Below are positions 16,300-24,795 of a stretch of DNA of 64,000 nt, in pieces. This stretch comes from OPU3-GD-OMZ sp964515235 (GTDB lineage: Bacteria; Pseudomonadota; Gammaproteobacteria; Methylococcales; Methylomonadaceae), in NCBI GenBank assembly GCA_964515235.1, contig CAZEVO010000006.1, forward strand, positions 7,605 through 71,604. Direction: 5' to 3'. Each line of letters opens with the position of its first letter. Within the stretch, counting starts at the first letter, position 1. The position numbers were made by a program, and so were the translations under genes. The notes below the pieces were generated by a model. That model saw only the letters and a program-made list of their open reading frames with translations, ran no database searches and had not been told where the DNA came from.

Positions 16300-18060
16300 A
16301 TGAAACAGCAGGTGGTGGCCTTATTACAGCAGGCCGTAGAGAAATTGGTTGAGCAGTCAGTTCTACAGTCAGACTGGATTCCAGAAATTAGCGTTGAGCG
16401 TACACGAGATGCTCAGCATGGTGATTTTGCAAGCAATTTGGCAATGTTGTTAGCTAAGCAGGCGAAAACAGCGCCGAGGCAATTGGCAGAGGCAATTATA
16501 AGTGCATTACCGAGTGACTCAAGTGTTGAAAAAGTAGAAATAGCAGGGCCTGGGTTTATTAATTTCTTTGTGAACCCTACGGCGCAACATCAGATTGTTG
16601 CGGATATTTTACGTCTAGGCTCTTCCTTTGGAAAAAGTCAGATTGGTGCTGGTAAGAAAGTACAGGTTGAGTTTGTTTCAGCGAACCCCACCGGCCCATT
16701 GCATGTGGGTCATGGGCGTGGAGCGGTCTATGGCTCAGTTGTGGCTGAATTATTGCGTGCAATAGGGTATGACGTGACTAATGAATATTATGTCAATGAT
16801 GCTGGTCGGCAAATGGATATTTTGGCAACCAGTATTTGGTTACGTTATTTAGAGTGCTGTGGGCAAGTGATTGAGTTTCCAAGTAATGGCTATCGAGGTG
16901 CTTATATTGAAGTCATTGCAGAGCAATTTTTTGACCGGGTTAATCAGGATTTTTGTTTTGCAGAGGCTGAGGTTTTTGCTAACGTTCCGCTGGATGAGCC
17001 TCAGGGTGGTGATAAAGAGCGGCATATTGACGCGCTGATTAATAAAGCCCAGGAATTATTAGGGCAAGAACGCTACGAGCAAATATTTGAGGCGGGGTTG
17101 GACGCTATATTGGCGGATATCAGAGAAGATTTGGAAGAGTTTGGTGTTGAGTATCAGCATTGGTTTTTTGAAAGTTTATTGGTTGATAATGGTTCTATTA
17201 AGGACGCTCTGGCGCGTTTAGACCAAGCGGGACACCTTTACAAAAAAGAGGGGGCGACGTGGTTTGCTTCTGCCTCACTGGGGGATGAAAAAGACCGTGT
17301 AGTAGTTAGAGAAAATGGTCAAACCACTTATTTTGCATCAGATATCGCTTACCATATGAATAAATTGGATCGAGGGTTTGAGCGTATTATTAATGTTTGG
17401 GGGGCAGATCACCATGGTTATGTTCCTCGGGTTAGGGCTGCGATGACAGCCTTAGGTGCTGATTCAGATAAATTGGAAGTCTTGCTGGTACAGTTTGCTG
17501 TTTTGTATCGTGGGACAGAAAAAGTACCAATGTCAACGCGGTCAGGGGAATTTGTTACTTTGCGTCATTTACGCGATGAAGTAGGGGTTGATGCAGCTCG
17601 GTTTTTTTATGTTTTACGTAAATCAGACCAGCATATGGATTTTGATCTGAAATTAGCAACCAGTAAAACGAATGATAACCCAGTCTTTTATGTGCAATAT
17701 GCCTATGCTCGGATTTGCAGCGTTTTGCGGCAGATGGAAGAAAAAGGTTTATCTAGGAATACCCAGCAAGGGCTGGAAAATCTTGAGTTGTTATCAACTG
17801 AGCATGAAGTTTCGCTGATTGGATTGTTAGTGCAGTACCCAGAAGTGCTGGAACGGTCAGCGTTGAAGTATGAGCCGCATCATTTAGTACATTTTTTGCG
17901 CGAACTGGCGAATCAGTTTCATACTTATTATAATGCGCAGCAGTTTTTAGTTGATGATGTAGAGTTACGCGATGCGCGTCTTAATCTTATTGAGGCTGTT
18001 CAACAATGTCTAACGAATGGGTTGAATTTGTTAGGTGTTAATAGCCCAGAGTCAATGTAA
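16300..18060 (+). CDS. argS: Arginyl-tRNA synthetase
   Basis: A 586-residue class I synthetase that charges tRNA-Arg. The N-terminal additional domain (about 1-110) recognises the tRNA D-loop. The HIGH motif is ANPTGPLHVGHGRGAVYG (about residue 126). The KMSKS position reads KVPMSTRSGEFVTL, the relaxed version typical of ArgRS. The C-terminal anticodon-binding helices include VQYAYARICSVLRQM. Length is close to E. coli (577). The stop overlaps the next start by one base (TAATG), so the SPOR gene is coupled, an arrangement known in several gammaproteobacteria. The 113-base gap after priA shows no clear terminator. Confidence 0.97.
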   Translation: MKQQVVALLQQAVEKLVEQSVLQSDWIPEISVERTRDAQHGDFASNLAMLLAKQAKTAPRQLAEAIISALPSDSSVEKVEIAGPGFINFFVNPTAQHQIVADILRLGSSFGKSQIGAGKKVQVEFVSANPTGPLHVGHGRGAVYGSVVAELLRAIGYDVTNEYYVNDAGRQMDILATSIWLRYLECCGQVIEFPSNGYRGAYIEVIAEQFFDRVNQDFCFAEAEVFANVPLDEPQGGDKERHIDALINKAQELLGQERYEQIFEAGLDAILADIREDLEEFGVEYQHWFFESLLVDNGSIKDALARLDQAGHLYKKEGATWFASASLGDEKDRVVVRENGQTTYFASDIAYHMNKLDRGFERIINVWGADHHGYVPRVRAAMTALGADSDKLEVLLVQFAVLYRGTEKVPMSTRSGEFVTLRHLRDEVGVDAARFFYVLRKSDQHMDFDLKLATSKTNDNPVFYVQYAYARICSVLRQMEEKGLSRNTQQGLENLELLSTEHEVSLIGLLVQYPEVLERSALKYEPHHLVHFLRELANQFHTYYNAQQFLVDDVELRDARLNLIEAVQQCLTNGLNLLGVNSPESM

Positions 18061-18644
18061 TGGTAAGGGATTTTAAAAATAGAGCGCGATCACAGAGCAA
18101 AAGTATCAAGAAGGGTGTTTCTGTTTGGAGGGTGCTGTGGGTTGTTTTGCTATTGCTTGGATTTGGTTATTTTTTAAACAATCTTCGTCATCAAAGTGTA
18201 GTAGATTCAGAGTTGGATGATGCCGTGGTTCTTGAGCCACAATCAGAGCAACAAACCAAGGTTTTAACACCAAAAAGAACGACGCCCGTTAAGAAAAAAC
18301 AAGTTCATGAGCCGCGTTATGATTTTTTCACCTTACTTCCGGAAAAAGAGGTGGTTATTCCCGATTATGAGATAAAAACCCGTAAGCGTGAGGAAAGGTC
18401 AGGAAAAGTCAGGAATGCTCATTATATGATGCAGGCGGGGTCTTTTAGAAATAATAAAGATGCAGACCGCCTAAAAGCTAAGTTGGCATTAATGGGGGTT
18501 GAATCAAAAATAGAGTTGGCAAAGATTGGCGATGTCAATTGGTACCGGGTTAAGATTGGGCCTTTTTTAAGTATGTCAGCGGTAGAAACTGTACGTCAGC
18601 GATTACGGAAAAATTTTATTGATGCTGTGGTCACGGAGAAGTAG
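18060..18644 (+). CDS. SPOR-domain cell division protein, FtsN-like
   Basis: A 194-residue bitopic protein. A basic cytoplasmic tail (1-24, rich in K and R) precedes one membrane helix (about 26-44, VWRVLWVVLLLLGFGYFL), then a charged, low-complexity periplasmic linker (about 50-115) and a C-terminal SPOR domain (about 118-194) beginning HYMMQAGSFRNNKDADRLKAKL. SPOR domains bind denuded peptidoglycan at the septum, so a septal location is expected. It occupies the argS-adjacent place where FtsN-type genes are often found. The short linker and weak sequence leave open whether it is true FtsN or another SPOR protein. Coupled to argS; convergent with ispB. Confidence 0.85.
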   Translation: MVRDFKNRARSQSKSIKKGVSVWRVLWVVLLLLGFGYFLNNLRHQSVVDSELDDAVVLEPQSEQQTKVLTPKRTTPVKKKQVHEPRYDFFTLLPEKEVVIPDYEIKTRKREERSGKVRNAHYMMQAGSFRNNKDADRLKAKLALMGVESKIELAKIGDVNWYRVKIGPFLSMSAVETVRQRLRKNFIDAVVTEK

Positions 18645-18694
18645 GTTTTCTGTTTAAAAAATTATTTGCGTTTAACGGTTTTGTCATGAAGGGT

Positions 18695-19711
18695 CTAATA
18701 ATTTCGTTCTACTGAAAAAATAGCCAGTTGCATCATGGCTTGTTTATAGGGGGAGTCAGGGATTAGGGCTAGTGCATTGATTGCTTTTTGAGCTTCTTCA
18801 TCAGCGCGTTTCTCTGTGTATTCAATAGCGCCAGTGGATTGAACAATATTGTATACATCGTTAAATGCATTGCGGTCGCCTTCTTTTATGGCATCAATAA
18901 TAATGTTAGCATCGTGTTTATTAGCATTTTCGATGGCGTGGATTAGCGGTAGTGTTGGCTTTCCTTCGGCGAGGTCGTCACCAAGGTTTTTTCCTAGATC
19001 TTCAGTATTGGCCTTGTAATCTAAGGCGTCATCAATCAGTTGGAAAGCATTGCCCAAGTGCATACCATAGGCTGCCATTTGTGATTCTGTTTCGGTAGAA
19101 GCGTTGACTAGTAGGGCGCTAAGACGTGTTGCTGCACTAAAGAGGATAGCTGTCTTTCTGGAGATAACTTCCAGATAACTGGCTTCTGTCGTTGTCGGGT
19201 TATTGCAGTTAAGGAGCTGCAGTACTTCGCCTTCTGCGATTGCTGTTGTTGTTTTAGAGAGGATTTCCATGACGCGCATGTTGTCAACGCTGACCATCAT
19301 TTCAAAAGCTTTGGAATAAAGAAAGTCACCGACGAGAACGCTGGCGGCATTGCCCCATACGGCATTAGCAGAACCTTTTCCACGCCTTAAGTCAGATTCA
19401 TCAACAACGTCATCATGTAAGAGTGTGGCGGTATGAATAAATTCTATAACAGCTGCGAGTGTTAAGTGTTGCTTGCCGTCATAGTTCAAGGTTTTGGCGG
19501 CAAGAAGCAGTAACATGGGCCGTAATCTTTTGCCGCCACTGCCAACAATATAGTGGCCAATTTGATTAATCAGAACAACATCGGAGTTTAGTTCATTGAG
19601 GATGAGTTGGTCTGTTGCTTGACTGTCATCAAGGGTTAGTGTTTTGATGGCATCAAAATCAATGGGTTGGTTGCTGTTAAATAGTTGTTGTTCTTGGGTT
19701 TGTGCTGACAT
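18695..19711 (-). CDS. ispB: Octaprenyl diphosphate synthase (polyprenyl synthetase)
   Basis: A 338-residue all-helical trans-prenyltransferase that makes the isoprenoid tail of ubiquinone or menaquinone. The first aspartate-rich motif is LLHDDVVDESDLRRG (about residues 96-110), the second LIDDALDYKA (about 225), and GGKRLRPMLLLLAA near residue 58 binds isopentenyl diphosphate. E. coli IspB is 323 residues; the extra residues are at the N-terminus. Tail length cannot be read reliably. It is divergent from rplU, the conserved ispB/rplU-rpmA arrangement of gammaproteobacteria, over a 182-base gap that carries the rplU promoter. Confidence 0.94.
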   Translation of the reverse strand: MSAQTQEQQLFNSNQPIDFDAIKTLTLDDSQATDQLILNELNSDVVLINQIGHYIVGSGGKRLRPMLLLLAAKTLNYDGKQHLTLAAVIEFIHTATLLHDDVVDESDLRRGKGSANAVWGNAASVLVGDFLYSKAFEMMVSVDNMRVMEILSKTTTAIAEGEVLQLLNCNNPTTTEASYLEVISRKTAILFSAATRLSALLVNASTETESQMAAYGMHLGNAFQLIDDALDYKANTEDLGKNLGDDLAEGKPTLPLIHAIENANKHDANIIIDAIKEGDRNAFNDVYNIVQSTGAIEYTEKRADEEAQKAINALALIPDSPYKQAMMQLAIFSVERNY

Positions 19712-19821
19712 GGTGGTTTTTTCAGAATCAATATTGGCTCTATTTTACATAAAAGTTTTGTTGGTCGTTGGGGTTTCTATGTTTTTAATTAAGAAAAACA
19801 GGACGAATGACTGATTTTTGG

Positions 19822-19850
19822 TTGACGGAGTTGTAATTTATAGCTAGAAT
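19822..19850 (+). promoter_or_regulatory. Sigma-70 promoter of rplU-rpmA
   Basis: TTGACG at 19822-19827 and TAGAAT at 19845-19850 are separated by 17 bases. Transcription would begin near 19857, leaving a leader of about 37 bases to ATG 19894. Both boxes match consensus at five of six positions. Confidence 0.65.
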
Positions 19851-19893
19851 TGCCGATTAATTTAAATAACCATGTTCCGTGGAGATTAACCAG

Positions 19894-20205
19894 ATGTATG
19901 CGGTAATTCAAACAGGCGGTAAGCAATATCGCGTTGAAGAAGGCTCAGTCCTTAAGATAGAGAAGCTGGATGTAGATTCAGGTGAAAATGTAGAATTTGA
20001 TAAAGTGTTGTTAGTGCAGTCAGATGATGCAGTTAAGGTTGGTCAGCCTTTCGTTGACGGTGGTAAGGTAACCGGAAAAGTCACCTCGCAAGGGCGGCAT
20101 AAGAAAATCAAGATTATTAAATTTAAACGACGTAAGCACCAAATGAAACAAATGGGGCACCGTCAATATTACACGGAAGTCCAGATTACTGGTATTTCTG
20201 CATAA
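19894..20205 (+). CDS. rplU: 50S ribosomal protein L21
   Basis: A 103-residue large-subunit protein that binds 23S rRNA. It starts MYAVIQTGGKQYRVEEGS, the universal L21 N-terminus, so ATG 19894 is chosen over a GTG at 19879 that would add five residues. The basic stretch GRHKKIKIIKFKRRKHQMK (about residues 70-88) and HRQYYTEVQI near the end are family signatures. Length matches E. coli (103). First gene of the rplU-rpmA pair, 22 bases before rpmA, with a strong promoter upstream. Confidence 0.98.
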   Translation: MYAVIQTGGKQYRVEEGSVLKIEKLDVDSGENVEFDKVLLVQSDDAVKVGQPFVDGGKVTGKVTSQGRHKKIKIIKFKRRKHQMKQMGHRQYYTEVQITGISA

Positions 20206-20227
20206 TCAATTTAGTTGGGATTAGAAG

Positions 20228-20485
20228 ATGGCTCATAAGAAGGCAGGCGGTAGTACTCGGAACGGTCGCGATTCGGAATCGAAGCGACTTGGTGTTAAAC
20301 GTTATGGTGGGGAATCGGTAGCAGCGGGGAATATTCTTGTTCGTCAGCGTGGTACGCGGTTTCATCCAGGTGTCAATGTTGGTTGCGGAAAAGATCATAC
20401 GCTTTTTGCAACTACAGAAGGGCGTGTTGTTTTTGAGGTTAAAGGACCTAAGAAGCGTAGCTATGTGAGCGTTGTTGCCGCATAA
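20228..20485 (+). CDS. rpmA: 50S ribosomal protein L27
   Basis: An 85-residue large-subunit protein whose N-terminus reaches the peptidyl transferase centre. MAHKKAGGSTRNGRDSES is the diagnostic start, followed by GVKRYGGE and IVRQRGT-like ILVRQRGTRFHPG. E. coli L27 is also 85 residues. It has no N-terminal extension of the kind cleaved in Firmicutes. It ends 42 bases before a good intrinsic terminator, so rplU-rpmA is a self-contained transcript, with obgE beyond it. Confidence 0.98.
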   Translation: MAHKKAGGSTRNGRDSESKRLGVKRYGGESVAAGNILVRQRGTRFHPGVNVGCGKDHTLFATTEGRVVFEVKGPKKRSYVSVVAA

Positions 20486-20527
20486 GTGCATGTGAATCAT
20501 TGATATTTTAGTGGCATATGGTTTTTT

Positions 20528-20556
20528 AAAGCCTCACCTTATGGTGGGGCTTTTTT
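20528..20556 (+). terminator. Intrinsic terminator after rpmA
   Basis: AAGCCTCACC pairs with GGTGGGGCTT around a TTAT loop (one G-U pair), followed directly by a run of T. It is the clearest rho-independent terminator in the window and separates rplU-rpmA from obgE-proB. Confidence 0.85.
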
Positions 20557-20628
20557 ATTTGTGGTGATAGCGATTTTTTTGCCTTGGTTTGCTGTGGCTA
20601 TATCTTTATGGGGTAAAAGGAAGAAGTA

Positions 20629-21663
20629 ATGAAGTTTGTTGATGAGGCGCGAATTCGTGTTGAAGCAGGTGATGGCGGAAATGGTGCAATTGGGTTTCGT
20701 CGTGAGAAGTATATTCCATTTGGTGGTCCAGACGGTGGCGATGGTGGCGATGGTGGAAGTGTCTATTTAGTGGCAACAGAGAATGTGAATACCTTAGTTG
20801 ATTTTCGTTATCATTCGGTTCATCGTGCGCAGCGAGGTCAAAATGGTATGGGGCGCAATTGTACTGGAGGTATGGGGAGTGATTGTCATGTGGTTGTCCC
20901 GCCCGGAACGATTGTTTACGACTCTGAAACGGGTGAAAAAATTGGTGACTTAACTGAGCCTGGGGATGTTTTGCTGGTGGCTAAGGGGGGGTTCCACGGC
21001 TTGGGTAATGCGCGTTTTAAGAGTAGTACAAATCGTGCGCCACGAAAAGCAACAAAAGGAACTCCGGGCGAGCAACGTTTTTTAAATTTAGAACTGAAAT
21101 TAATTGCAGATGTTGGTTTGTTGGGTATGCCGAATGCTGGTAAATCCAGCTTGATTAGGCAGGTTTCTTCAGCTAAGCCTAAGGTGGCTGATTATCCATT
21201 TACTACATTGCACCCTAATTTAGGTGTGGTTAGAGTTGATGACTTGCGTAGCTTCGTTATAGCAGATATTCCAGGTGTTATTGAGGGTGCATCCGAGGGT
21301 GCTGGTTTAGGATTGCAGTTTTTAAAGCATTTGTCACGGACGCGATTGTTGCTTCATATTGTTGATGTCGAGCCGTATGAGTCAGATATATCATCGGTAG
21401 AGGCTGCTGAGAAGATCGTGACTGAGCTTGAGTTATGGAGCGATGATCTGGCTAAAAAGACGCGTTGGTTGGTGTTGAATAAGATAGATAGATTGCAAGA
21501 TGACGCCGTAGAGTCACATTGTCAGGCAATAGTGGATGCGTTGAACTGGAGTGGGCCTGTATTTAAGATTTCAGCCATGAAGAAGAATGGGTTAGATAGC
21601 CTAATGTTCGCTATTATGGAATTTTTAGAGCAGAGTCGAGAGCAGAACAATGGCGAGACCTGA
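20629..21663 (+). CDS. obgE: Obg-family GTPase
   Basis: A 344-residue GTPase tied to 50S ribosome maturation and stringent control. The N-terminal glycine-rich Obg fold (about 1-158) opens MKFVDEARIRVEAGDGGNGAI and contains the DGGDGGDGG turns. The G domain follows: G1 GMPNAGKSSLI (about 165), G2/switch with YPFTTLHPN, G3 DIPGVIEGA, G4 NKID (about 282) and G5 SAMK. The C-terminal extension is short; E. coli ObgE is 390 residues with an acidic tail that is missing here. Its end overlaps proB by 14 bases. It is third in the conserved rplU-rpmA-obgE order. Confidence 0.97.
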   Translation: MKFVDEARIRVEAGDGGNGAIGFRREKYIPFGGPDGGDGGDGGSVYLVATENVNTLVDFRYHSVHRAQRGQNGMGRNCTGGMGSDCHVVVPPGTIVYDSETGEKIGDLTEPGDVLLVAKGGFHGLGNARFKSSTNRAPRKATKGTPGEQRFLNLELKLIADVGLLGMPNAGKSSLIRQVSSAKPKVADYPFTTLHPNLGVVRVDDLRSFVIADIPGVIEGASEGAGLGLQFLKHLSRTRLLLHIVDVEPYESDISSVEAAEKIVTELELWSDDLAKKTRWLVLNKIDRLQDDAVESHCQAIVDALNWSGPVFKISAMKKNGLDSLMFAIMEFLEQSREQNNGET

Positions 21664-22771
21664 TTTTCTTCAAGCGCAACGGATCGTAATAAAGATTGGT
21701 AGTTCTTTGCTGACTAATGGAGGTGAGGGTCTTGATGTATCGGCTATAGATAATTGGGTGGTGCAGATTGCAAGTTTGCGTCAGCGCGGAATAGATGTAT
21801 TGTTAGTGTCATCTGGCTCGGTTGCTGAAGGGATTTGTCGCCTTAATTTAACCGAGCGGCCAAGTTCTTTGCATGAGTTGCAGGCGGCTGCTTCTGTTGG
21901 ACAGATGGGGTTGATTCAGGCTTATGAAAATAGCTTCAAGAGTCATCGATTGCATACGGCACAGGTGTTATTGACTCATGATGATCTGTCGGATCGTCAG
22001 CGTTATTTGAATGCGCGAAGCACTTTGTTAACCTTGTTGGATTATGGGGTTGTGCCAATTATTAATGAAAATGATGCTGTGGCTACTGAGGAAATACGTT
22101 TTGGTGATAATGACACGTTGGCTGCGTTATTGGCTAATCTTATTGAGGCAGATTTATTAATTATTCTGACTGATCAGTCGGGCCTGTTTGATAGTGACCC
22201 GAGTTTAAATAACGATGCGAGGTTGATTGATTTTATTGGGGTTGATGATTCGGCGCTTAATGCTATGGCTGGAGGAAGCCGAAGTGGATTAGGGCGTGGT
22301 GGTATGGCGACTAAAATTTCTGCTGCAAAGTTAGCGGCGCGCTCGGGCGCGGCAACGATGATTGCTTCCGGTTATGATAAGGATATTATTTCAAAATTGG
22401 TTGCTGGCGAAAGAAGAGGTACGTTTTTAAAGCCGGATATTGCTCGTTTTGCGGCAAGGAAGCAATGGCTGGCTGGGCATCTTCAGGTTAAGGGGTGTCT
22501 TTCTCTAGATGATGGGGCGGTTCGGGTTTTAAGGGTATCAGGTAGAAGTCTTTTGGCGGTTGGAGTAACGGCTGTTGTTGGGGTTTTTAAGCGGGGAGAT
22601 CTGGTTTCATGTCTTGATTCTTCTGGGAATGAGGTTGCTCGTGGATTGGTTAATTATGCAGCAAATGATTTGCAGTTAATTAAAGGTCGTTCAAGTGACG
22701 AATTTGAGCGGTTGTTGGGTTACAGTGATGACGCTGAAGTGATACACCGAGATAATTTGGTGTTATTGTAG
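21650..22771 (+). CDS. proB: Glutamate 5-kinase
   Basis: A 373-residue kinase that phosphorylates glutamate, the first step of proline synthesis and the usual point of proline feedback. The amino-acid kinase domain (about 1-260) has RIVIKIGSSLLTN, VSSGSVAEG, NENDAVATEEIRFGDND and GGMATKISAA. The C-terminal PUA domain (about 275-360) is present. It starts inside the end of obgE (14-base overlap), an obgE-proB coupling common in gamma- and betaproteobacteria. The next gene, rpsT, converges from the other strand with a hairpin between. Confidence 0.97.
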   Translation: MARPDFLQAQRIVIKIGSSLLTNGGEGLDVSAIDNWVVQIASLRQRGIDVLLVSSGSVAEGICRLNLTERPSSLHELQAAASVGQMGLIQAYENSFKSHRLHTAQVLLTHDDLSDRQRYLNARSTLLTLLDYGVVPIINENDAVATEEIRFGDNDTLAALLANLIEADLLIILTDQSGLFDSDPSLNNDARLIDFIGVDDSALNAMAGGSRSGLGRGGMATKISAAKLAARSGAATMIASGYDKDIISKLVAGERRGTFLKPDIARFAARKQWLAGHLQVKGCLSLDDGAVRVLRVSGRSLLAVGVTAVVGVFKRGDLVSCLDSSGNEVARGLVNYAANDLQLIKGRSSDEFERLLGYSDDAEVIHRDNLVLL

Positions 22772-22780
22772 AGCTGGGGC

Positions 22781-22806
22781 AAGGGTAGGCGTGACCGCCT
22801 ACTCTT
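22781..22806. terminator. Hairpin between convergent proB and rpsT
   Basis: AAGGGTAGGCG and CGCCTACTCTT pair as an 11-bp stem (one G-U) around a 4-base loop. It lies between the proB and rpsT stop codons. On the plus strand the tail is GTGTATTCTTTTTA, a delayed T run; on the minus strand there is no T run. Probably a shared terminator, better for proB. Confidence 0.6.
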
Positions 22807-22817
22807 GTGTATTCTTT

Positions 22818-23087
22818 TTATCCAGCGGCTAATGCGCGAACTTTGGCGTTAAGTCTGCTTTTACTACGAGCGGCTTTATTTTTATGAATCAAGCCTTTGT
22901 TTACGGCTGAATCTATAACAGGGACAACTTTTTGGTAGGCATTTTTTGAGGCCTCAAGGTCGTCGTTATTAATGGCAGCAATAACAGCCTTAACATAGGT
23001 TCTTAAATTACTGCGTTGAGATGCATTCAGTGCACGGTGTTTTTCCGCTTGACGCGCTCTTTTCTTCGCTTGTGGTGAGTTTGCCAT
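22818..23087 (-). CDS. rpsT: 30S ribosomal protein S20
   Basis: An 89-residue small-subunit protein binding 16S rRNA. The start MANSPQAKKRARQAEKHRAL and the later KGLIHKNKAARSKSRLNA are signature S20 blocks; the protein is very basic and helical. Length is near E. coli (87). It is transcribed alone from a strong promoter (23126-23154) and is divergent from murJ, a conserved neighbour pair in gammaproteobacteria. Confidence 0.98.
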   Translation of the reverse strand: MANSPQAKKRARQAEKHRALNASQRSNLRTYVKAVIAAINNDDLEASKNAYQKVVPVIDSAVNKGLIHKNKAARSKSRLNAKVRALAAG

Positions 23088-23125
23088 GATTTATTCTTTC
23101 TTTAAGTAGTTGCAATCAATCAAGT

Positions 23126-23154
23126 ATTATCGTAATTAATGCTATTATTGTCAA
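23126..23154 (-). promoter_or_regulatory. Sigma-70 promoter of rpsT
   Basis: On the minus strand TTGACA (23154-23149) and GATAAT (23131-23126) are separated by exactly 17 bases: a perfect -35 and a five-of-six -10. It gives a leader of about 30 bases for rpsT. Its -35 box shares bases with the opposing murJ promoter candidate. Confidence 0.75.
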
Positions 23155-23176
23155 ACTTTGATTTAATCATTTTAAT
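23148..23176 (+). promoter_or_regulatory. Candidate sigma-70 promoter of murJ
   Basis: TTGTCA at 23148-23153 and TTTAAT at 23171-23176 are 17 bases apart. The start site would fall near 23183, giving an extremely short leader before TTG 23191. The -35 overlaps that of the rpsT promoter on the other strand. Moderate matches only. Confidence 0.35.
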
Positions 23177-23190
23177 AGAAAGCACTTGTT

Positions 23191-24729
23191 TTGAGTAGGA
23201 AATTATTAAAGTCGACAGCCATTGTGGGGTTTATGACGATGTTATCCCGTGTTATGGGTTTCATCCGTGATATGTTGCTAGCGCGCTTGTTTGGTGCAGA
23301 TGCTGCCACAGATGTTTTTTTTGTAGCGTTTAAAATCCCGAACTTCTTAAGGCGTCTTTTTGCTGAGGGTGCTTTTTCTCAGGCATTTGTACCGGTGTTG
23401 GCTGAATATAAAGAACAACACGGTAAAGAGGCGCTAAAACAGTTTGTAGATCGAACCGGCGGTTCTTTGGCGTTAGTTTTGATTGTGCTCACGATAATGG
23501 GTGTCGTTGCAGCCCCGATTATTATTCTTGTTTTTGCTCCTGGTTTTTTGTGGGACAACAATTCCCAATATGAGTTGGCGATAGAATTGTTGCGATTAAC
23601 TTTTCCTTATTTGTTTTTTATTTCATCGGTTGCATTTGCAGGAGGTATTTTAAATACTTTTGGTAAGTTTGTTGTCCCAGCCTTTACACCGGTCTTTTTG
23701 AATTTGTGTTTAATAGCTGCTGCTATATGGTTGGCGCCACTTATGAATGAACCGGTTTTGGCGCTGGCTTGGGGTGTTTTTATAGCAGGTGTTGTTCAAT
23801 TATTATTTCAATTTCCAGCGCTGATGCAACTAGGGTTGTTACCGAGGTTGCGGTTTGGTTTTAAAGATTCTGGGGTAAAGAAAATCATGTCTCTAATGGT
23901 CCCAGCACTATTTGGCGCTTCTGTAACGCAAATTAATTTATTATTTGATACTTTGATAGCATCGTTTTTAGCAGTTGGAAGTATTTCTTGGCTTTATTAT
24001 TCGGATCGACTAGTTGAATTTCCATTAGGTGTTTTTGGAATAGCGTTAGCGACTGTGATTTTACCTAGGTTATCGAAAAATTATGCAGCGAATGATGAAA
24101 ACTCTTTTTCTGAAGCGCTGGATTGGGGGCTTCGTTGGGTTGTGGTTATTGGTATCCCTGCTTCGATTGGATTGGCTATCTTGGCAGAGCCGATGCTGTC
24201 AACATTGTTTCAATATGAAAGTTTCAGTAGTTATGATGTTGTTATGGCAGGAAGAAGTCTGTTTGCTTATGCGTTAGGATTGTTAGGTTTTGTTTTAGTA
24301 AAGGTTTTGGTTCCGGGGTTTACCGCAAGACAAGATATGCAAACGCCAGTTAGATTTGGTATTTATGCGGTGGGTTGTAATATGATTCTTAATGTTGGTT
24401 TAGTATTTCCTTTGGCACATGCGGGATTGGCTTTAGCAACTTCAATGAGTGCCTTTTTGAATGCAGGCTTGTTATTGAGAGCATTGCTAAAGCGTAAAGT
24501 GTTTCAGCCCAAACCGGGCTGGGGTTTATTTGCGGTAAGGGTCGTTATTGCCAATATAGTCATGGGTTGTGTGTTGTATTATGTTACTGATGGTATGGTT
24601 TGGTCTGATTGGCAAGTTAATGAACGTATTTTTGAACTAATTCAGTGTATAGCGATTGGTTTCTTAGTTTATTTGGTGACATTGTTAATAATTGGGTTAC
24701 GGTTTCGGCACCTAGATGGTCGTGTATAA
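23191..24729 (+). CDS. murJ: Lipid II flippase MurJ
   Basis: A 512-residue MOP-superfamily membrane protein that flips lipid II to the periplasm. About 14 membrane helices can be seen. The N-terminus (LLKSTAIVGFMTMLSRVMGF, then IRDMLLARLFGADAATDVFFVAF) holds the conserved R-x-x-G-x-x-R-D motif including the essential arginines near the central cavity. It starts with TTG at 23191; no in-frame ATG or GTG precedes the conserved helix. It is divergent from rpsT and followed 66 bases on by ribF, the rpsT/murJ-ribF-ileS-lspA order of gammaproteobacteria. Confidence 0.96.
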   Translation: MSRKLLKSTAIVGFMTMLSRVMGFIRDMLLARLFGADAATDVFFVAFKIPNFLRRLFAEGAFSQAFVPVLAEYKEQHGKEALKQFVDRTGGSLALVLIVLTIMGVVAAPIIILVFAPGFLWDNNSQYELAIELLRLTFPYLFFISSVAFAGGILNTFGKFVVPAFTPVFLNLCLIAAAIWLAPLMNEPVLALAWGVFIAGVVQLLFQFPALMQLGLLPRLRFGFKDSGVKKIMSLMVPALFGASVTQINLLFDTLIASFLAVGSISWLYYSDRLVEFPLGVFGIALATVILPRLSKNYAANDENSFSEALDWGLRWVVVIGIPASIGLAILAEPMLSTLFQYESFSSYDVVMAGRSLFAYALGLLGFVLVKVLVPGFTARQDMQTPVRFGIYAVGCNMILNVGLVFPLAHAGLALATSMSAFLNAGLLLRALLKRKVFQPKPGWGLFAVRVVIANIVMGCVLYYVTDGMVWSDWQVNERIFELIQCIAIGFLVYLVTLLIIGLRFRHLDGRV

Positions 24730-24795
24730 AAGCTGCAGGCTATGAGGGGATATGAAAAAATGCTAAGATTAGATGCTATAAAAAAGAAATAATTT

